Numbered from the stretch's first letter, positions 8,070-16,625 are shown. The stretch is DNA of 64,000 nucleotides from [Eubacterium] eligens ATCC 27750 (GCF_000146185.1 NC_012778.1:206001-270000), one strand, 5' to 3'. Notes: generated from the letters alone by a model not told the origin. Numbers and translations are program-made.

Positions 8070-8146
8070 GCGTATAAGATATCTTTGCAGGAAAATGTAT
8101 AGCGAATACGGCTATTCATAATATGAGGAAGAAAGGAACTAAAGCT

Positions 8147-9493
8147 ATGGGAAATAACGGAATTGAATTGGAAAGAGATGGCTTTAAGAGCCGTACAGGT
8201 TTTATTCTTGCCTGTATCGGTTCGGCAGTAGGAATGGGAAATATATGGCGTTTTCCATATATGGTATCTGCATGGGGTGGTATGACATTTTTAATACCTT
8301 ATGTATTATTTGTAATATTGATAGGTTCAACAGGTGTTATCGAGGAGATGGCACTTGGCCGTGCGACTAAGGGCGGACCTATTAAAGCATTTGGCGACTG
8401 TATGCAGATGCGTACAGGAAAGAGAAAAGCAGGTGAGGCAATTGGTTTTATTCCTGTGCTTGGCTCACTGGCTCTGGCAATGGGCTATACTGTAGTTGTT
8501 GGCTGGATATTCAAATATACTTATCTTGCATTTTCTGGAAAGCTTTCAGCAATGGGCAATGATATGTCAGCTATTGGTGGTATGTTTGGAAGTACAGCAA
8601 GCACATTTGGAAATAATATGTGGCTTATAATCGCAATGGTTGTAACTGCTGTTATTATGGCACTTGGTATTGCAGGCGGAATTGAGAAAGCAAACAAGGT
8701 CATGATGCCTTTGCTTTTCATCATGTTTGTAGGTCTTGGAATATACATTTTCACACTTCCAGGTTCAAGTGCAGGTTATAAATACATATTTACACTTAAC
8801 CCTAAGGAACTTCTTGATATAAAGCTCTGGATATATGCATTTGGTCAGGCGTTCTTCTCACTGTCTATCGCAGGTAACGGAACTGTTATCTATGGTTCAT
8901 ATCTTAGTGATAAGGAAAATATTGTTTCTTCTGCAAGAAATGTTGCAGTATTTGATACTATTGCTGCTTTATTAGCTGCATTTGTTATTATTCCTGGTAT
9001 GGCAGCAGGCGGTGCCGAGTTATCATCAGGTGGTCCCGGACTGATGTTTATCTATCTTGTAAATGTATTTAATGGTATGCCGGGTGGCAAGATTGTAGGA
9101 ATTGTATTCTATGTATGTGTTCTGTTTGCAGGTATGAGCTCACTTGTTAATCTGTATGAAGCTCCGGTTGCAACTATTCAGGAGAAGCTTAAGCTTAACC
9201 GTGTTGCATCTGTTGGAATTATCGCAGTGGCTGGCTGTGTTGTGTCACTTGTAATACAGGGTATTGTATCAGGCTGGATGGACGCAGTATCTATCTATAT
9301 CTGCCCACTTGGCGCAATGCTCGCAGCAATTATGTTCTTCTGGGTTGAAGGAAAGAAGTTTGCTGTTGATGCTGTTAATGCAGGTGCAGATAAGCCTATT
9401 GGAAAGTGGTTTGTACCACTTGGCAAATATGTCCTTGTTCCACTTGCACTTGTTGCACTTATTGCAGGTGCTTTACTTGGTGGAATTGGCTGA
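8147..9493 (+). CDS. SNF family sodium-dependent amino acid symporter
   Basis: This 448-residue, 11- to 12-helix protein carries the neurotransmitter:sodium symporter signature GSAVGMGNIWRFPYM in TM1 (about residues 25-39). TM6 contains SLSIAGNGTVIYGSY. Bacterial relatives such as LeuT, TnaT and MhsT take up hydrophobic or aromatic amino acids with sodium. ATG 8147 is preferred because AAGGA lies nine bases upstream; the ATG at 8123 has no ribosome site. The leader RNA shared with the aminotransferase operon suggests both respond to one signal, probably the transported amino acid or a product. Confidence 0.88.
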   Translation: MGNNGIELERDGFKSRTGFILACIGSAVGMGNIWRFPYMVSAWGGMTFLIPYVLFVILIGSTGVIEEMALGRATKGGPIKAFGDCMQMRTGKRKAGEAIGFIPVLGSLALAMGYTVVVGWIFKYTYLAFSGKLSAMGNDMSAIGGMFGSTASTFGNNMWLIIAMVVTAVIMALGIAGGIEKANKVMMPLLFIMFVGLGIYIFTLPGSSAGYKYIFTLNPKELLDIKLWIYAFGQAFFSLSIAGNGTVIYGSYLSDKENIVSSARNVAVFDTIAALLAAFVIIPGMAAGGAELSSGGPGLMFIYLVNVFNGMPGGKIVGIVFYVCVLFAGMSSLVNLYEAPVATIQEKLKLNRVASVGIIAVAGCVVSLVIQGIVSGWMDAVSIYICPLGAMLAAIMFFWVEGKKFAVDAVNAGADKPIGKWFVPLGKYVLVPLALVALIAGALLGGIG

Positions 9494-9521
9494 TGGAGGA
9501 TTGGACTGGTTGATTGAGACT

Positions 9522-9550
9522 GGCGGATTGCTTTGCAATCCGCCTTTTTT
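9522..9550 (+). terminator. Rho-independent terminator after the SNF symporter
   Basis: GGCGGATTGC-TTT-GCAATCCGCC forms a 10-bp stem followed by six T. It ends the symporter transcript just before the minisatellite. Confidence 0.9.
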
Positions 9551-9560
9551 GCGTGGTGGG

Positions 9561-10174
9561 GAGCGGGAGCGTGGCGGAATTGACCTTGAGGCGGAGGGGA
9601 GGCACGCGGAAGTCCAAAAGGAGTGAGAAAGAGTGGAGGATTGGACTTTGAAGCGGAGGAGAGGCAGGAGGAAGTCCAAAAGGAGTGAGAAAGAGCGGAG
9701 GATTGGACTTTGAAGTGGAGAGGCAGGAGGAAGTCCAAAAGGAGCGAGAAATAGCGGCGGATTGGACCTTGAGGCAGAGGAGAGGCACGAGGAAGTCCAA
9801 AAAGAGCGAGAAAGAGCTGAGGATTGGACCTTGAGGCAGAGGAGAGGCAGGAGAAAGTCCAAAAAGAGCGAGAAGGAGAGGAGGATTGGACCTTGAAGCG
9901 GAGGAGAGGCACGAGGAAGTCCAAAAGGAGCGAGAAAGGGCTGTGGATTGGACTTTGAGGCGGAGGGGAGGCACGAGGAAGTCCAAAAGGAGCGAGAAAT
10001 AGCGGAGGATTAGACCTTGAGGCAGAGGAGAGGCAGGAGGAAGTCCAAAAGGAGCGAGAAATAGCGGAGGATTGGACCTTGAGGCAGAGGGGAGGCAGGA
10101 GAAAGTCCAAAAGGGGTGAGAAATAGCGGAGGATTGGACCTTGAAGCGGAGGGGAGGCACGCGGAAGTCCAAAA
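9561..10174. repeat. 62-bp purine-rich minisatellite, about 10 copies
   Basis: About ten tandem units are visible. TTGGACC/TT starts at about 9580, 9641, 9703, 9762, 9824, 9886, 9948, 10010, 10072 and 10134, a period of 62 bp with single units of 61 and 59. Each unit contains TTGGACTT and AAGTCCAA, which can pair around a G/A-rich loop, then a linker such as AAAGGAGCGAGAAATAGCGG. The plus strand is strongly purine-biased. All three minus-strand frames are open over long stretches only because the unit lacks stop codons there. A 62-bp period would shift the frame each unit, so this is not a protein-coding repeat. Confidence 0.9.
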
Positions 10175-10199
10175 CGCAAGTCGGTGCACAAGAGCGTAA

Positions 10200-10229
10200 G
10201 ACCAGACATCACATGACCAGACATCACAT
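10200..10229. repeat. 15-bp tandem duplication upstream of the cupin promoter
   Basis: GACCAGACATCACAT occurs twice in direct succession, about 35 bp upstream of the MerR-type -35 box. It could be an activator site or only a small slippage duplication. Confidence 0.6.
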
Positions 10230-10264
10230 TTGTGCAAAAATTTATATAAAATCCCATAAACCGC

Positions 10265-10295
10265 TTGTCCTAAAGCTAACTTCAAGTCGTATCAT
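10265..10295 (+). promoter_or_regulatory. MerR-type promoter for the cupin/reductase genes
   Basis: TTGTCC (10265-10270) and TATCAT (10290-10295) are 19 bp apart, again the long spacer of MerR-controlled promoters. The spacer holds CTAAAGCTAACTTCAAGT, an imperfect dyad of the type seen at MerR/AdhR/NmlR-like targets. The cognate regulator is not adjacent. Confidence 0.55.
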
Positions 10296-10344
10296 ACAGG
10301 TATCAAATAATTTACATTTTTATGAAAGAAGAGGTGTTATTATC

Positions 10345-10779
10345 ATGAAATTTATGGATAAGGATGATTTTGAAAAGCAGAATGTCTTCGGAACAGGTCA
10401 GGCAAATACAGCATATGCTAAGTATTTTATTGGTGATTCTTTCCTGAATCCGCTGACAGATCCTAAGTGCGGGCTTTTTCTTGCAAATGTGACTTTTGAG
10501 CCGGGATGCCGTAATAACTGGCATATCCATCATGCAACAAAGGGCGGCGGACAGATGCTTATATGTACAGCTGGAGAGGGCTGGTATCAGGAAGAGGGCA
10601 AGGAGCCTGTAAGCCTTGTGCCGGGAACTGTAATCGCAATTCCACCAGAAGTTAAGCACTGGCATGGAGCTAAGAAGGACAGCTGGTTTTCACATATTGC
10701 TGCAGAGATTCCGGGCGAGAATACAAGTAATGAATGGTGTGAGCCTGTAACTGATGAAGAATATAACAGATTAGGATAA
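10345..10779 (+). CDS. Cupin domain protein
   Basis: This 144-residue single-domain cupin starts at ATG 10345 after AGAGGTG. The first cupin motif is seen as NNWHIHHATKGGGQMLICTA (residues 53-72), with metal-binding histidines and a Glu-rich loop after it. The second is PEVKHWHGA (about 99-107). Proteins of this size often sit beside carboxymuconolactone decarboxylase-like and aldo/keto reductase genes in anaerobes. Here the next genes are a tiny remnant frame and a broken aldo/keto reductase, so an older detoxification or aldehyde-handling operon seems to have been eroded. Its substrate is unknown. Confidence 0.85.
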   Translation: MKFMDKDDFEKQNVFGTGQANTAYAKYFIGDSFLNPLTDPKCGLFLANVTFEPGCRNNWHIHHATKGGGQMLICTAGEGWYQEEGKEPVSLVPGTVIAIPPEVKHWHGAKKDSWFSHIAAEIPGENTSNEWCEPVTDEEYNRLG

Positions 10780-10809
10780 TGTCTTATATGGCAGGAATGG
10801 AGGATTACA

Positions 10810-10839
10810 ATGGCTAAGGAAGTATGGAAAGAAGATTAA
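10810..10839 (+). other. Nine-codon frame with a strong ribosome site
   Basis: ATGGCTAAGGAAG starts seven bases after GGAGG and stops after nine codons (MAKEVWKED). The good ribosome site before so short a frame suggests the start of a gene whose body was deleted, or a translated leader for the reductase gene 23 bp further on. Confidence 0.25.
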
Positions 10840-10862
10840 TTGAAAGGTTTAGGTAAGAACTG

Positions 10863-11207
10863 ATGAGTGTTTTGAGCAAAAATTATACATTGAACAACGG
10901 TGTGGAGATACCAAAGCTTGGACTTGGAACATGGTTTATTGATGATGCGGACGCGGCAGATGCAGTTAGGGCTGCTGTTGCAACGGGCTACCGTCATATT
11001 GATACAGCGCAGGCTTACGGTAATGAGCGCGGTGTCGGTGAAGGTGTCAGAACCTGTGGTGTGCCGAGAGAGCAGCTTTTTGTCGTATCGAAGGTCGCTG
11101 CGGAGCATAAGACCAATGAGTCGGCAGCCAAGAGTATTGATGAGACTTTGGAAAAAATGGGTCTGGATTATCTGGTCATGATGATCATTCATTCGCCACA
11201 GCCCCTT
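10863..11207 (+). pseudogene. Aldo/keto reductase, N-terminal fragment
   Basis: The first 114 or so residues are a clear aldo/keto reductase N-terminus: GVEIPKLGLGTWFID, GYRHIDTAQAYGNE with the catalytic Asp and Tyr, and the Lys in VVSKV. The match stops abruptly after MMIIHSPQP, where intact relatives continue for about 160 more residues with the catalytic His and the NADPH site. The frame reads on for 22 unrelated codons to 11273. The break coincides with the first regulator binding site of the two-component locus, so acquisition of that locus or a deletion removed the 3' half. It is probably inactive. Confidence 0.8.
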
Positions 11208-11236
11208 TTCACAACAAAAAAAGGTCAATTCACAAC
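11208..11236 (+). promoter_or_regulatory. Paired LytTR-type binding site 1
   Basis: Two TTCACAAC repeats begin at 11208 and 11229, exactly 21 bp apart, with an A-tract between them. LytTR regulators (AgrA, ComE, PlnC) bind short direct repeats about two helical turns apart. A good -10, TATAAT (11269-11274), lies 32 bp further downstream and 35 bp before the regulator gene, suggesting autoregulation. Confidence 0.65.
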
Positions 11237-11308
11237 ATTCCAGATAGATATTGCAAGAACTTATCCGATATAATAGCTATAAATATATGTAAGCAAGGAA
11301 GTGACAAT

Positions 11309-12022
11309 ATGCAAATAGCTATCTGTGATGATGAAGTATCTATGGTTCAGATACTGGAGAAAAAGATAAAAAAGTTATTGCCAGATGCGGTTATAGATAA
11401 ATATTTATCGGGTGATGAACTGATTGCAAGTGGCATTAAGCCGGATATTCTTTTTCTGGATATTCAGATGCCGGGAATGGATGGGATGGAAACGGCAAAG
11501 GTGCTTCGTCAGGACAATGAGGATATGATACTCGTTTTTGTGACAGCAGCAGAGGCGTATGTTTTTCAGGCATTTGATGTCGGAGCATTTCATTATCTGG
11601 TTAAGCCATTTTCCGATGAGAAATTTAAAGAGGTTGTGACAAAGGCAGTTCATAACATAAAAAGAAGTTCCAGACTTGAAAAAGACGAAAAATATATCAT
11701 GGTACAGACAGCCGGAAGTCATATAAAAATTTTTCTGCGTGATATTGTGTATGCCGAGGTGTATAACCGGAAAGTTATTATCCATACACGAAGTACGGAT
11801 ATTGAATACTATGGTAAATTACAGGAATTAAGTGATATGGCAGGAACAGATTTTTTCCGAACACACAGAGCCTATCTTGTACATTTTAAATATGTAGAAA
11901 AATATGATGCAACTTGTGTAACTATGAAAAATGGAACTGCATTGATTGCAAAAAAGAATTATCCAGAGTTTGTGAAGCAATATCTGAAGTATAACCAGAG
12001 GAAAGGAAATGAAGTCAGATGA
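11309..12022 (+). CDS. LytTR family response regulator (AgrA-like)
   Basis: This 237-residue regulator has an N-terminal receiver domain with acidic residues near 8-10 (CDDE), the phospho-acceptor Asp51 in LFLDIQMPGMDG, and Lys in YLVKPF. The C-terminal LytTR DNA-binding domain (about 130-230) contains DIVYAEVYNRKVIIH and FFRTHRAYLVHF, hallmarks of AgrA/VirR-type domains. The start follows AAGGAAGTG. It overlaps the histidine kinase gene by 4 bp, so the pair is co-translated. No AgrB or AgrD-like peptide gene is nearby, so the inducing signal is unknown. The paired TTCACAAC sites upstream and at 13425 are its probable targets. Confidence 0.92.
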   Translation: MQIAICDDEVSMVQILEKKIKKLLPDAVIDKYLSGDELIASGIKPDILFLDIQMPGMDGMETAKVLRQDNEDMILVFVTAAEAYVFQAFDVGAFHYLVKPFSDEKFKEVVTKAVHNIKRSSRLEKDEKYIMVQTAGSHIKIFLRDIVYAEVYNRKVIIHTRSTDIEYYGKLQELSDMAGTDFFRTHRAYLVHFKYVEKYDATCVTMKNGTALIAKKNYPEFVKQYLKYNQRKGNEVR

Positions 12023-13389
12023 GTTTAGTGGAAAGATGTTGGATGATCACATCGAAGTTTTCTGTTATTGCAATTTTGATTATTACAGGAATCTGTTTTG
12101 GTGTTTTTGTATATCCATATATGAAAAAGAAAAGGGAAGCTGCTCTGGTCAGTATTGTTTATATTGGAATTATGTCTGTGCTGTATCTGATACCGCAGCA
12201 GATTGGCAATTTTTCTGCATATATGCTGGGAGTTGTGGCTGCATTTCTTGTGATGTATGTACAGGACAGAAGAAACATTTATCAGAAAATATTTCTTGCA
12301 GTGACATTTTTTTCTATCCGTTGGCTTGCGGTTGCAATGGCAGGCAGAATGGATGATTTTATCACAAAAGCTCTGGTTTTTGGAAATACGATTGCAGGAA
12401 GACAATGGCTGCAATATGTACTTTATGCTGGAACGAGAATTCTGGATATTGTGCTTTGTATCGTTTTCCTTGCAGTTGCAATCGGTCTGATCAATAAAGC
12501 ATATGTATACAAAAATGATGAAATGAGCGTTAAAGAGCTGGTAATGCTTATCATTCCTTCTCTTGTGGGAGTTACAGGATATGGCATTCTGCAATATTAT
12601 CTGAATATTTATGAAAAAGATACAGGAAAGAGCCTTACAGATACCTATGGATTTTATGGAGCTTTAAGCTTTGTGCATTATTTTATCTCTATCATAGCAA
12701 TTCTTGTTATGACTACGATGTTTCAAAACTGGAAGGTGGCACAGGAAGAACAGACAGGGCAGGAGTTGGTATTAAATCAGGTCAGTGACATGAAAAAGCA
12801 TATCGGGGAAGTGGAAAAGCTGTATCAGGATATCCGCAGCCTGCGTCATGACATGGGGAATCATATACAGATGCTGGAACATCTTGTGGCAGAGAATCAT
12901 ATGGATGATGCAGCAGAATATATGGAGCATTTGAAAAAGGAGTGGAATGAAATATCTCCCGAGATAAAAACGGGGAGTCCTGTCATTGATGTGATTCTGA
13001 TGGAAAAGTTAAGAGAAGCAAAGGAAAAGCAGATTCGTTTTATATCAGATTTTCATTATCCGGGGGATACGAAATTAAATGCATTTGATTTAAGTGTGAT
13101 CTTAAACAATGCACTGGATAATTGCATGGAAAATGTAAGTGGAGAAAATCCTTATATCTGTATCTCTTCTTTTCGGAAAAACAGTATTTTTATGATAACC
13201 ATAAAGAACAGATATGAGGGAGAGTTAAATTATAAGGACAGTGATCTGCCGGAAACAACGAAATCCGGGAAGGAGCATGGAATTGGACTGCATAATATCC
13301 GAAGGGTTGCAAGGATGTATATGGGAGATATATCTTTAGAGCAGGAGAATCAGGAAGTGGTTCTAAGTATTATGTTACAGGTAGAATAA
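12019..13389 (+). CDS. GHKL-type sensor histidine kinase (AgrC-like)
   Basis: This 456-residue kinase has about six membrane helices in residues 10-240 and no large external domain, the AgrC/ComD layout typical of peptide sensing. A coiled linker leads to the phospho-acceptor motif LRHDMGNHIQML with His277. The GHKL ATPase domain shows the N-box ILNNALDNCMEN and a G-box SGKEHGIGLHNI. It overlaps the response regulator by 4 bp and ends just before a terminator. Partner and membrane location are clear; the ligand is not. Confidence 0.92.
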   Translation: MSLVERCWMITSKFSVIAILIITGICFGVFVYPYMKKKREAALVSIVYIGIMSVLYLIPQQIGNFSAYMLGVVAAFLVMYVQDRRNIYQKIFLAVTFFSIRWLAVAMAGRMDDFITKALVFGNTIAGRQWLQYVLYAGTRILDIVLCIVFLAVAIGLINKAYVYKNDEMSVKELVMLIIPSLVGVTGYGILQYYLNIYEKDTGKSLTDTYGFYGALSFVHYFISIIAILVMTTMFQNWKVAQEEQTGQELVLNQVSDMKKHIGEVEKLYQDIRSLRHDMGNHIQMLEHLVAENHMDDAAEYMEHLKKEWNEISPEIKTGSPVIDVILMEKLREAKEKQIRFISDFHYPGDTKLNAFDLSVILNNALDNCMENVSGENPYICISSFRKNSIFMITIKNRYEGELNYKDSDLPETTKSGKEHGIGLHNIRRVARMYMGDISLEQENQEVVLSIMLQVE

Positions 13390-13395
13390 GGACAA

Positions 13396-13418
13396 AAAGC
13401 ACCTTCGAGGTGTTTTTT
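13396..13418 (+). terminator. Terminator after the two-component genes
   Basis: GCACCT-TCG-AGGTGT followed by a T-run gives a short stem that separates the two-component transcript from the following regulated operon. Confidence 0.65.
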
Positions 13419-13424
13419 ATTTGC

Positions 13425-13453
13425 TTCACAACAAAAAAAGGGCGGTTCACAAC
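13425..13453 (+). promoter_or_regulatory. Paired LytTR-type binding site 2
   Basis: TTCACAAC repeats begin at 13425 and 13446, again 21 bp apart with the same A-tract between them. The site lies upstream of the five-gene FlxA/FliD-like operon and repeats the site before the regulator gene. The operon is therefore the likely main target of the two-component system. Confidence 0.65.
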
Positions 13454-13566
13454 ATCGCTGTTTATTGTAAAGAAAGATATGCCGAAAGAATCAGTAAAGA
13501 GAAATCATGTTGTACAGATTTTTAAGGAAACGGATTTCAGAATTTAAGCTCAAGGAGGACAATACA

Positions 13567-14367
13567 ATGAGAATCAATGGATTTAGTGGGACAAATACGC
13601 AGACAGGAACAATGGGAATGACACAGGGGAATGATTCTGTAAGTAAAAATATTCAGAATCAGATTGCAAATGCACAGCAGAAGCTACAGGATTTATCATC
13701 GAATGAAGAAATGTCATTAGAGGATAAGATGAAAAAGCGTCAGGAGATACAGCAGGAGATTAACAATCTCAATCAGCAGTTAAGACAGCACCAGATCGAG
13801 CAGAGAAAGGAACAGCAGAGTAAAAATTCGTCATCTATGGATGATATGGTGGCTGGAACAAGTAGCACTTCTAAAAAGAAAGACACCGGATTGTCACAGG
13901 CAAGTATGCAGGCGATGATCTCCGCAGATTCTTCCATGAAACAGGCAAAGGTGCAGGGAAGTATGGCAACACAGATACAGGGACGTGCCAGTGTGCTTGA
14001 ATCTGAAATCAAACAGGATGCCGGAAAAGGAAATACTGAGAAGAAGGAAGAAGAACTGGCAGAGCTGCAGGCAAAGGCACAGTCTGCGACAGCAGCACAG
14101 ATGTCTACACTTGCAGATGCAAATAAATCAGTAGAAGAAGCTGCAAAAGCAGAGAACAGCAATACAGAAGACACTGCAACAAAGAACAATACTGATAAAT
14201 CCGAGAAAACACAGGAATCTGCGGGGGCTGCGGCAGAGGAGACAGACAGCGTAAAGAATACGGATATCAAAGGGGAAACACAAGTGACAGTAGAAACACC
14301 GACTCTGGAAAATGCACAGAATGCAACACAGCAGGCAGTGTATACACCGATTGATATTCGTTTATAG
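13567..14367 (+). CDS. FlxA-like coiled-coil protein
   Basis: This 266-residue protein starts at ATG 13567 behind AAGGAGG. Residues 30-85 match the FlxA-like pattern: helices rich in Gln and Lys with EEMSLEDKMKKRQEIQQEI. The rest is Ser/Thr/Ala/Glu-rich, low in hydrophobics and probably disordered or coiled. It has no cysteine, signal peptide or membrane helix. It ends in YTPIDIRL, closely like YVPIDIRV at the end of the third gene of this operon. FlxA-like proteins are linked to flagellar regulons in enteric bacteria, but their function is unknown. A surface or flagellum-type export role is an inference. Confidence 0.7.
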   Translation: MRINGFSGTNTQTGTMGMTQGNDSVSKNIQNQIANAQQKLQDLSSNEEMSLEDKMKKRQEIQQEINNLNQQLRQHQIEQRKEQQSKNSSSMDDMVAGTSSTSKKKDTGLSQASMQAMISADSSMKQAKVQGSMATQIQGRASVLESEIKQDAGKGNTEKKEEELAELQAKAQSATAAQMSTLADANKSVEEAAKAENSNTEDTATKNNTDKSEKTQESAGAAAEETDSVKNTDIKGETQVTVETPTLENAQNATQQAVYTPIDIRL

Positions 14368-14388
14368 TTGGTAAAGGAGAATGGTATT

Positions 14389-15144
14389 ATGTCAGAGATT
14401 AAGAGTTTTAGTGATTACACAAGTAAATATAACAGCAATGTAGATTATTCCGCATTATTTGGAGGAACTTCCGACAGTTCATCCGTAGGAAACACCAATA
14501 TGCTTTCTGATTATGCTGCGATTAAAAACGGAAGCTATGGAAAACTTATGAAAGCATATTATGCAAAGCAGGATGCAGAAAAATTATCGGGGAAAGGCGA
14601 TACTTCACAGAAGCTTACACTGATGAAAACAAGTGCGGATTCCCTGAAAAAATCAGCAGATGCACTAAACGATGCGTCACTCTGGGAAAAAAAGAAAATA
14701 AAAAAGAAGGATGAAAAGACCGGGGAAGAAACAGAGGTAGAGGATTATGACTGGGATGCAATTACCAAAAAAGTGAAATCTTTTATTGATGATTATAATG
14801 ATGTTGTTAAGGAGGCAGGAGAATCCAATACAAAAGATGTCCTTAGAAATGCTTCATGGATGACAGGCATGACAGACAAAACCAGTCATTTACTTTCTAA
14901 AATAGGTATTACCATAGGAAAGGGGAATAAGCTGGAGCTGGATGAAGATGAATTGAAGAAAGCAGATATCAGTTCATTGAAAACGATTTTTACAGGTTAC
15001 AATTCCTTTGCAGGCAAAACAGCCCAGAAAGCAGCTGGTATATCAAATGCTGCAAACCGGGCAAGTGCAACGTATACAAACAATGGTACATATTCTAAAA
15101 CGGATTCCTCTCTAACGTCACGTAAGATAGATAAGGAAGTATAG
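14389..15144 (+). CDS. FliD-like (flagellar cap C-terminal-like) protein
   Basis: The 251-residue protein starts at ATG 14389 after AAGGAG. Its middle and end follow the pattern of the FliD C-terminal domain: SFIDDYNDVVKEAGES, then a LLSKIGITIGKGNKLELDED segment and a short SSLKTIFTGYNSF loop. The N-terminal hydrophobic FliD parts are missing. The true FliD of the flagellum is encoded at 57.2 kb, so this is a second, shorter homologue. It may be exported by the flagellar apparatus or may act in another filament-like structure. No signal peptide is seen. Confidence 0.65.
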   Translation: MSEIKSFSDYTSKYNSNVDYSALFGGTSDSSSVGNTNMLSDYAAIKNGSYGKLMKAYYAKQDAEKLSGKGDTSQKLTLMKTSADSLKKSADALNDASLWEKKKIKKKDEKTGEETEVEDYDWDAITKKVKSFIDDYNDVVKEAGESNTKDVLRNASWMTGMTDKTSHLLSKIGITIGKGNKLELDEDELKKADISSLKTIFTGYNSFAGKTAQKAAGISNAANRASATYTNNGTYSKTDSSLTSRKIDKEV

Positions 15145-15209
15145 TATGTTAAGCCTAAATGACAAGAAGAAAAATCTTTTGTATTAATTTGTCGGGAAGG
15201 AGGAACCAG

Positions 15210-15806
15210 ATGAGTTTTACAGTCAATTTATCCGGTGGAGGTTTATTGATAAATAGATTTAATAGTTCTAATATGTTGAAAAGTACACAGGAAAAATTGC
15301 AGCGACAGCAGGAACGGGATAATAAGGTGGCTTTTTTTGAAGCACAAAAAGAAAATCTGAAAAACCGAAAGGCTGACACTTTGGAAGAAATCTCTGAAAA
15401 GCTGGAAATGTTTCATAATTATGAGAATGAAATTGCGGCAGCAAATCAGGAGTATAATAATTCGCAGATGTTTCATGTCATGGACGAGGCAGAAGAACAT
15501 GGCGAAAAGATTGCGGAAGCTGCTGAGAGGAATAAGCCTAAAACAGAAGAAGAACGAAAGGAAGAAATGGTGGATGAAGCTCTTGGAACAGAGGAAAACA
15601 AGGGCATGATGTCTGAAATCATGGACGAACTTTCGGAGACAACCGAAGAAATGACAGAGCAGATGACGGAAAAAACTATGGAGAATATGGAAGAACTTCC
15701 AGACGAGGTTTTGCAGGAGCAGCTTGTTACAGATAGTTTAGAGGCAGCAGAAATGGTACAAACAGAGACAATTAAAAGGTATGTGCCGATTGATATTAGA
15801 GTCTAA
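15210..15806 (+). CDS. Charged coiled-coil protein with PIDIR tail
   Basis: This 198-residue protein starts at ATG 15210 after GGAAGGAGG. It opens with a short Gly-rich segment (VNLSGGGLLINRFN) and continues as long Glu/Lys-rich helices suited to a coiled coil. There are no cysteines and no membrane helix. Its last residues, YVPIDIRV, echo the tail of the FlxA-like protein in the same operon, so the tail may be a shared sorting, chaperone or assembly signal. I do not recognise the family. Confidence 0.6.
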   Translation: MSFTVNLSGGGLLINRFNSSNMLKSTQEKLQRQQERDNKVAFFEAQKENLKNRKADTLEEISEKLEMFHNYENEIAAANQEYNNSQMFHVMDEAEEHGEKIAEAAERNKPKTEEERKEEMVDEALGTEENKGMMSEIMDELSETTEEMTEQMTEKTMENMEELPDEVLQEQLVTDSLEAAEMVQTETIKRYVPIDIRV

Positions 15807-15833
15807 TGGTATTTATCTGGGAAGGAAACAGCT

Positions 15834-16592
15834 ATGAAGATTTACAATAATACAAATATTACATATTCTGCAATCGAACATAACAGCAGGAAAAATACGA
15901 AGCAAAATTTTCCAGCAGATTTAGAAAAGAAAATGACACAGTATACAGATACAGTATCTATTTCTAAAACGGGGCAGGAGAGATTTAGGTATTTATCTTC
16001 TGTCAGCTCTATGGATTATCAGAACCGTTTTGAGAGGGAAGTGACGGATATATTTGTCAAAGAAGATACAGAGAGTGTAAAGTCCGATTCCTTTGAACAT
16101 CATGTAAACAGAATGGCGACAGCATATAACAAAATGAAAAACAGCATTGAAGAAAAATATGCGGAACAAGATTATGAGCTGGAGTATTATGTGACAGAAT
16201 CGGGCAAAATTGAGGAATTGACCAAAGAAAAAGAACTGGATATGCTGAATCAGGCATATGAAAACCACAGTAATTTTATGGCAACTTCCACAGAAATCTG
16301 GTCAGAATTACAGGATTTTACACCATCGGTAGTTTACCATAAAGAAAGTGAACAGACAGCAAATGAACAGAACATAGGTGAGAACCAGGAAAATACTGCA
16401 AAATCTAAAGAAAAGGGGGTTATCAAAAATTCGGCATATCAGGCATTTTTATCCGCCATCCAGTCGGATAACCAGAAATTATCGCAGCAGTATTTGGGTG
16501 ATTGGAAAGATTTAAGGCTAAATCTGAATGTATCAGATGGTAATCGGAAAATGCTTAATGGTATTTGGGATTATTATGCTAATAAAAGGTAA
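15834..16592 (+). CDS. Hypothetical protein of the two-component-regulated operon
   Basis: This 252-residue, mostly helical and charged protein starts at ATG 15834 after GGAAGG. Residues 1-50 are polar and include DTVSISKTGQERF, a type of stretch common near the start of clostridial flagellum-associated or secreted hypothetical proteins. The rest holds coiled-coil helices and ends with LNGIWDYYANKR. No signal peptide, cysteine pair or enzymatic motif is visible. It is co-directional with its neighbours at 27-34 bp gaps, so it probably works with them. Confidence 0.6.
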   Translation: MKIYNNTNITYSAIEHNSRKNTKQNFPADLEKKMTQYTDTVSISKTGQERFRYLSSVSSMDYQNRFEREVTDIFVKEDTESVKSDSFEHHVNRMATAYNKMKNSIEEKYAEQDYELEYYVTESGKIEELTKEKELDMLNQAYENHSNFMATSTEIWSELQDFTPSVVYHKESEQTANEQNIGENQENTAKSKEKGVIKNSAYQAFLSAIQSDNQKLSQQYLGDWKDLRLNLNVSDGNRKMLNGIWDYYANKR

Positions 16593-16625
16593 TGAAAGCT
16601 TTGTAATACGAAAGGAGATGTTAGT

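Noticed and set aside
9561..10174. CRISPR array
   Set aside because: Units are directly adjacent and similar over the whole 62 bp, with no unique spacers and no cas genes.
9295..10257. Long minus-strand open frames over the minisatellite (up to 320 codons)
   Set aside because: All three frames are open because the 62-bp unit lacks stops; the frame shifts every unit and there is no ribosome site, so this is non-coding repeat DNA.
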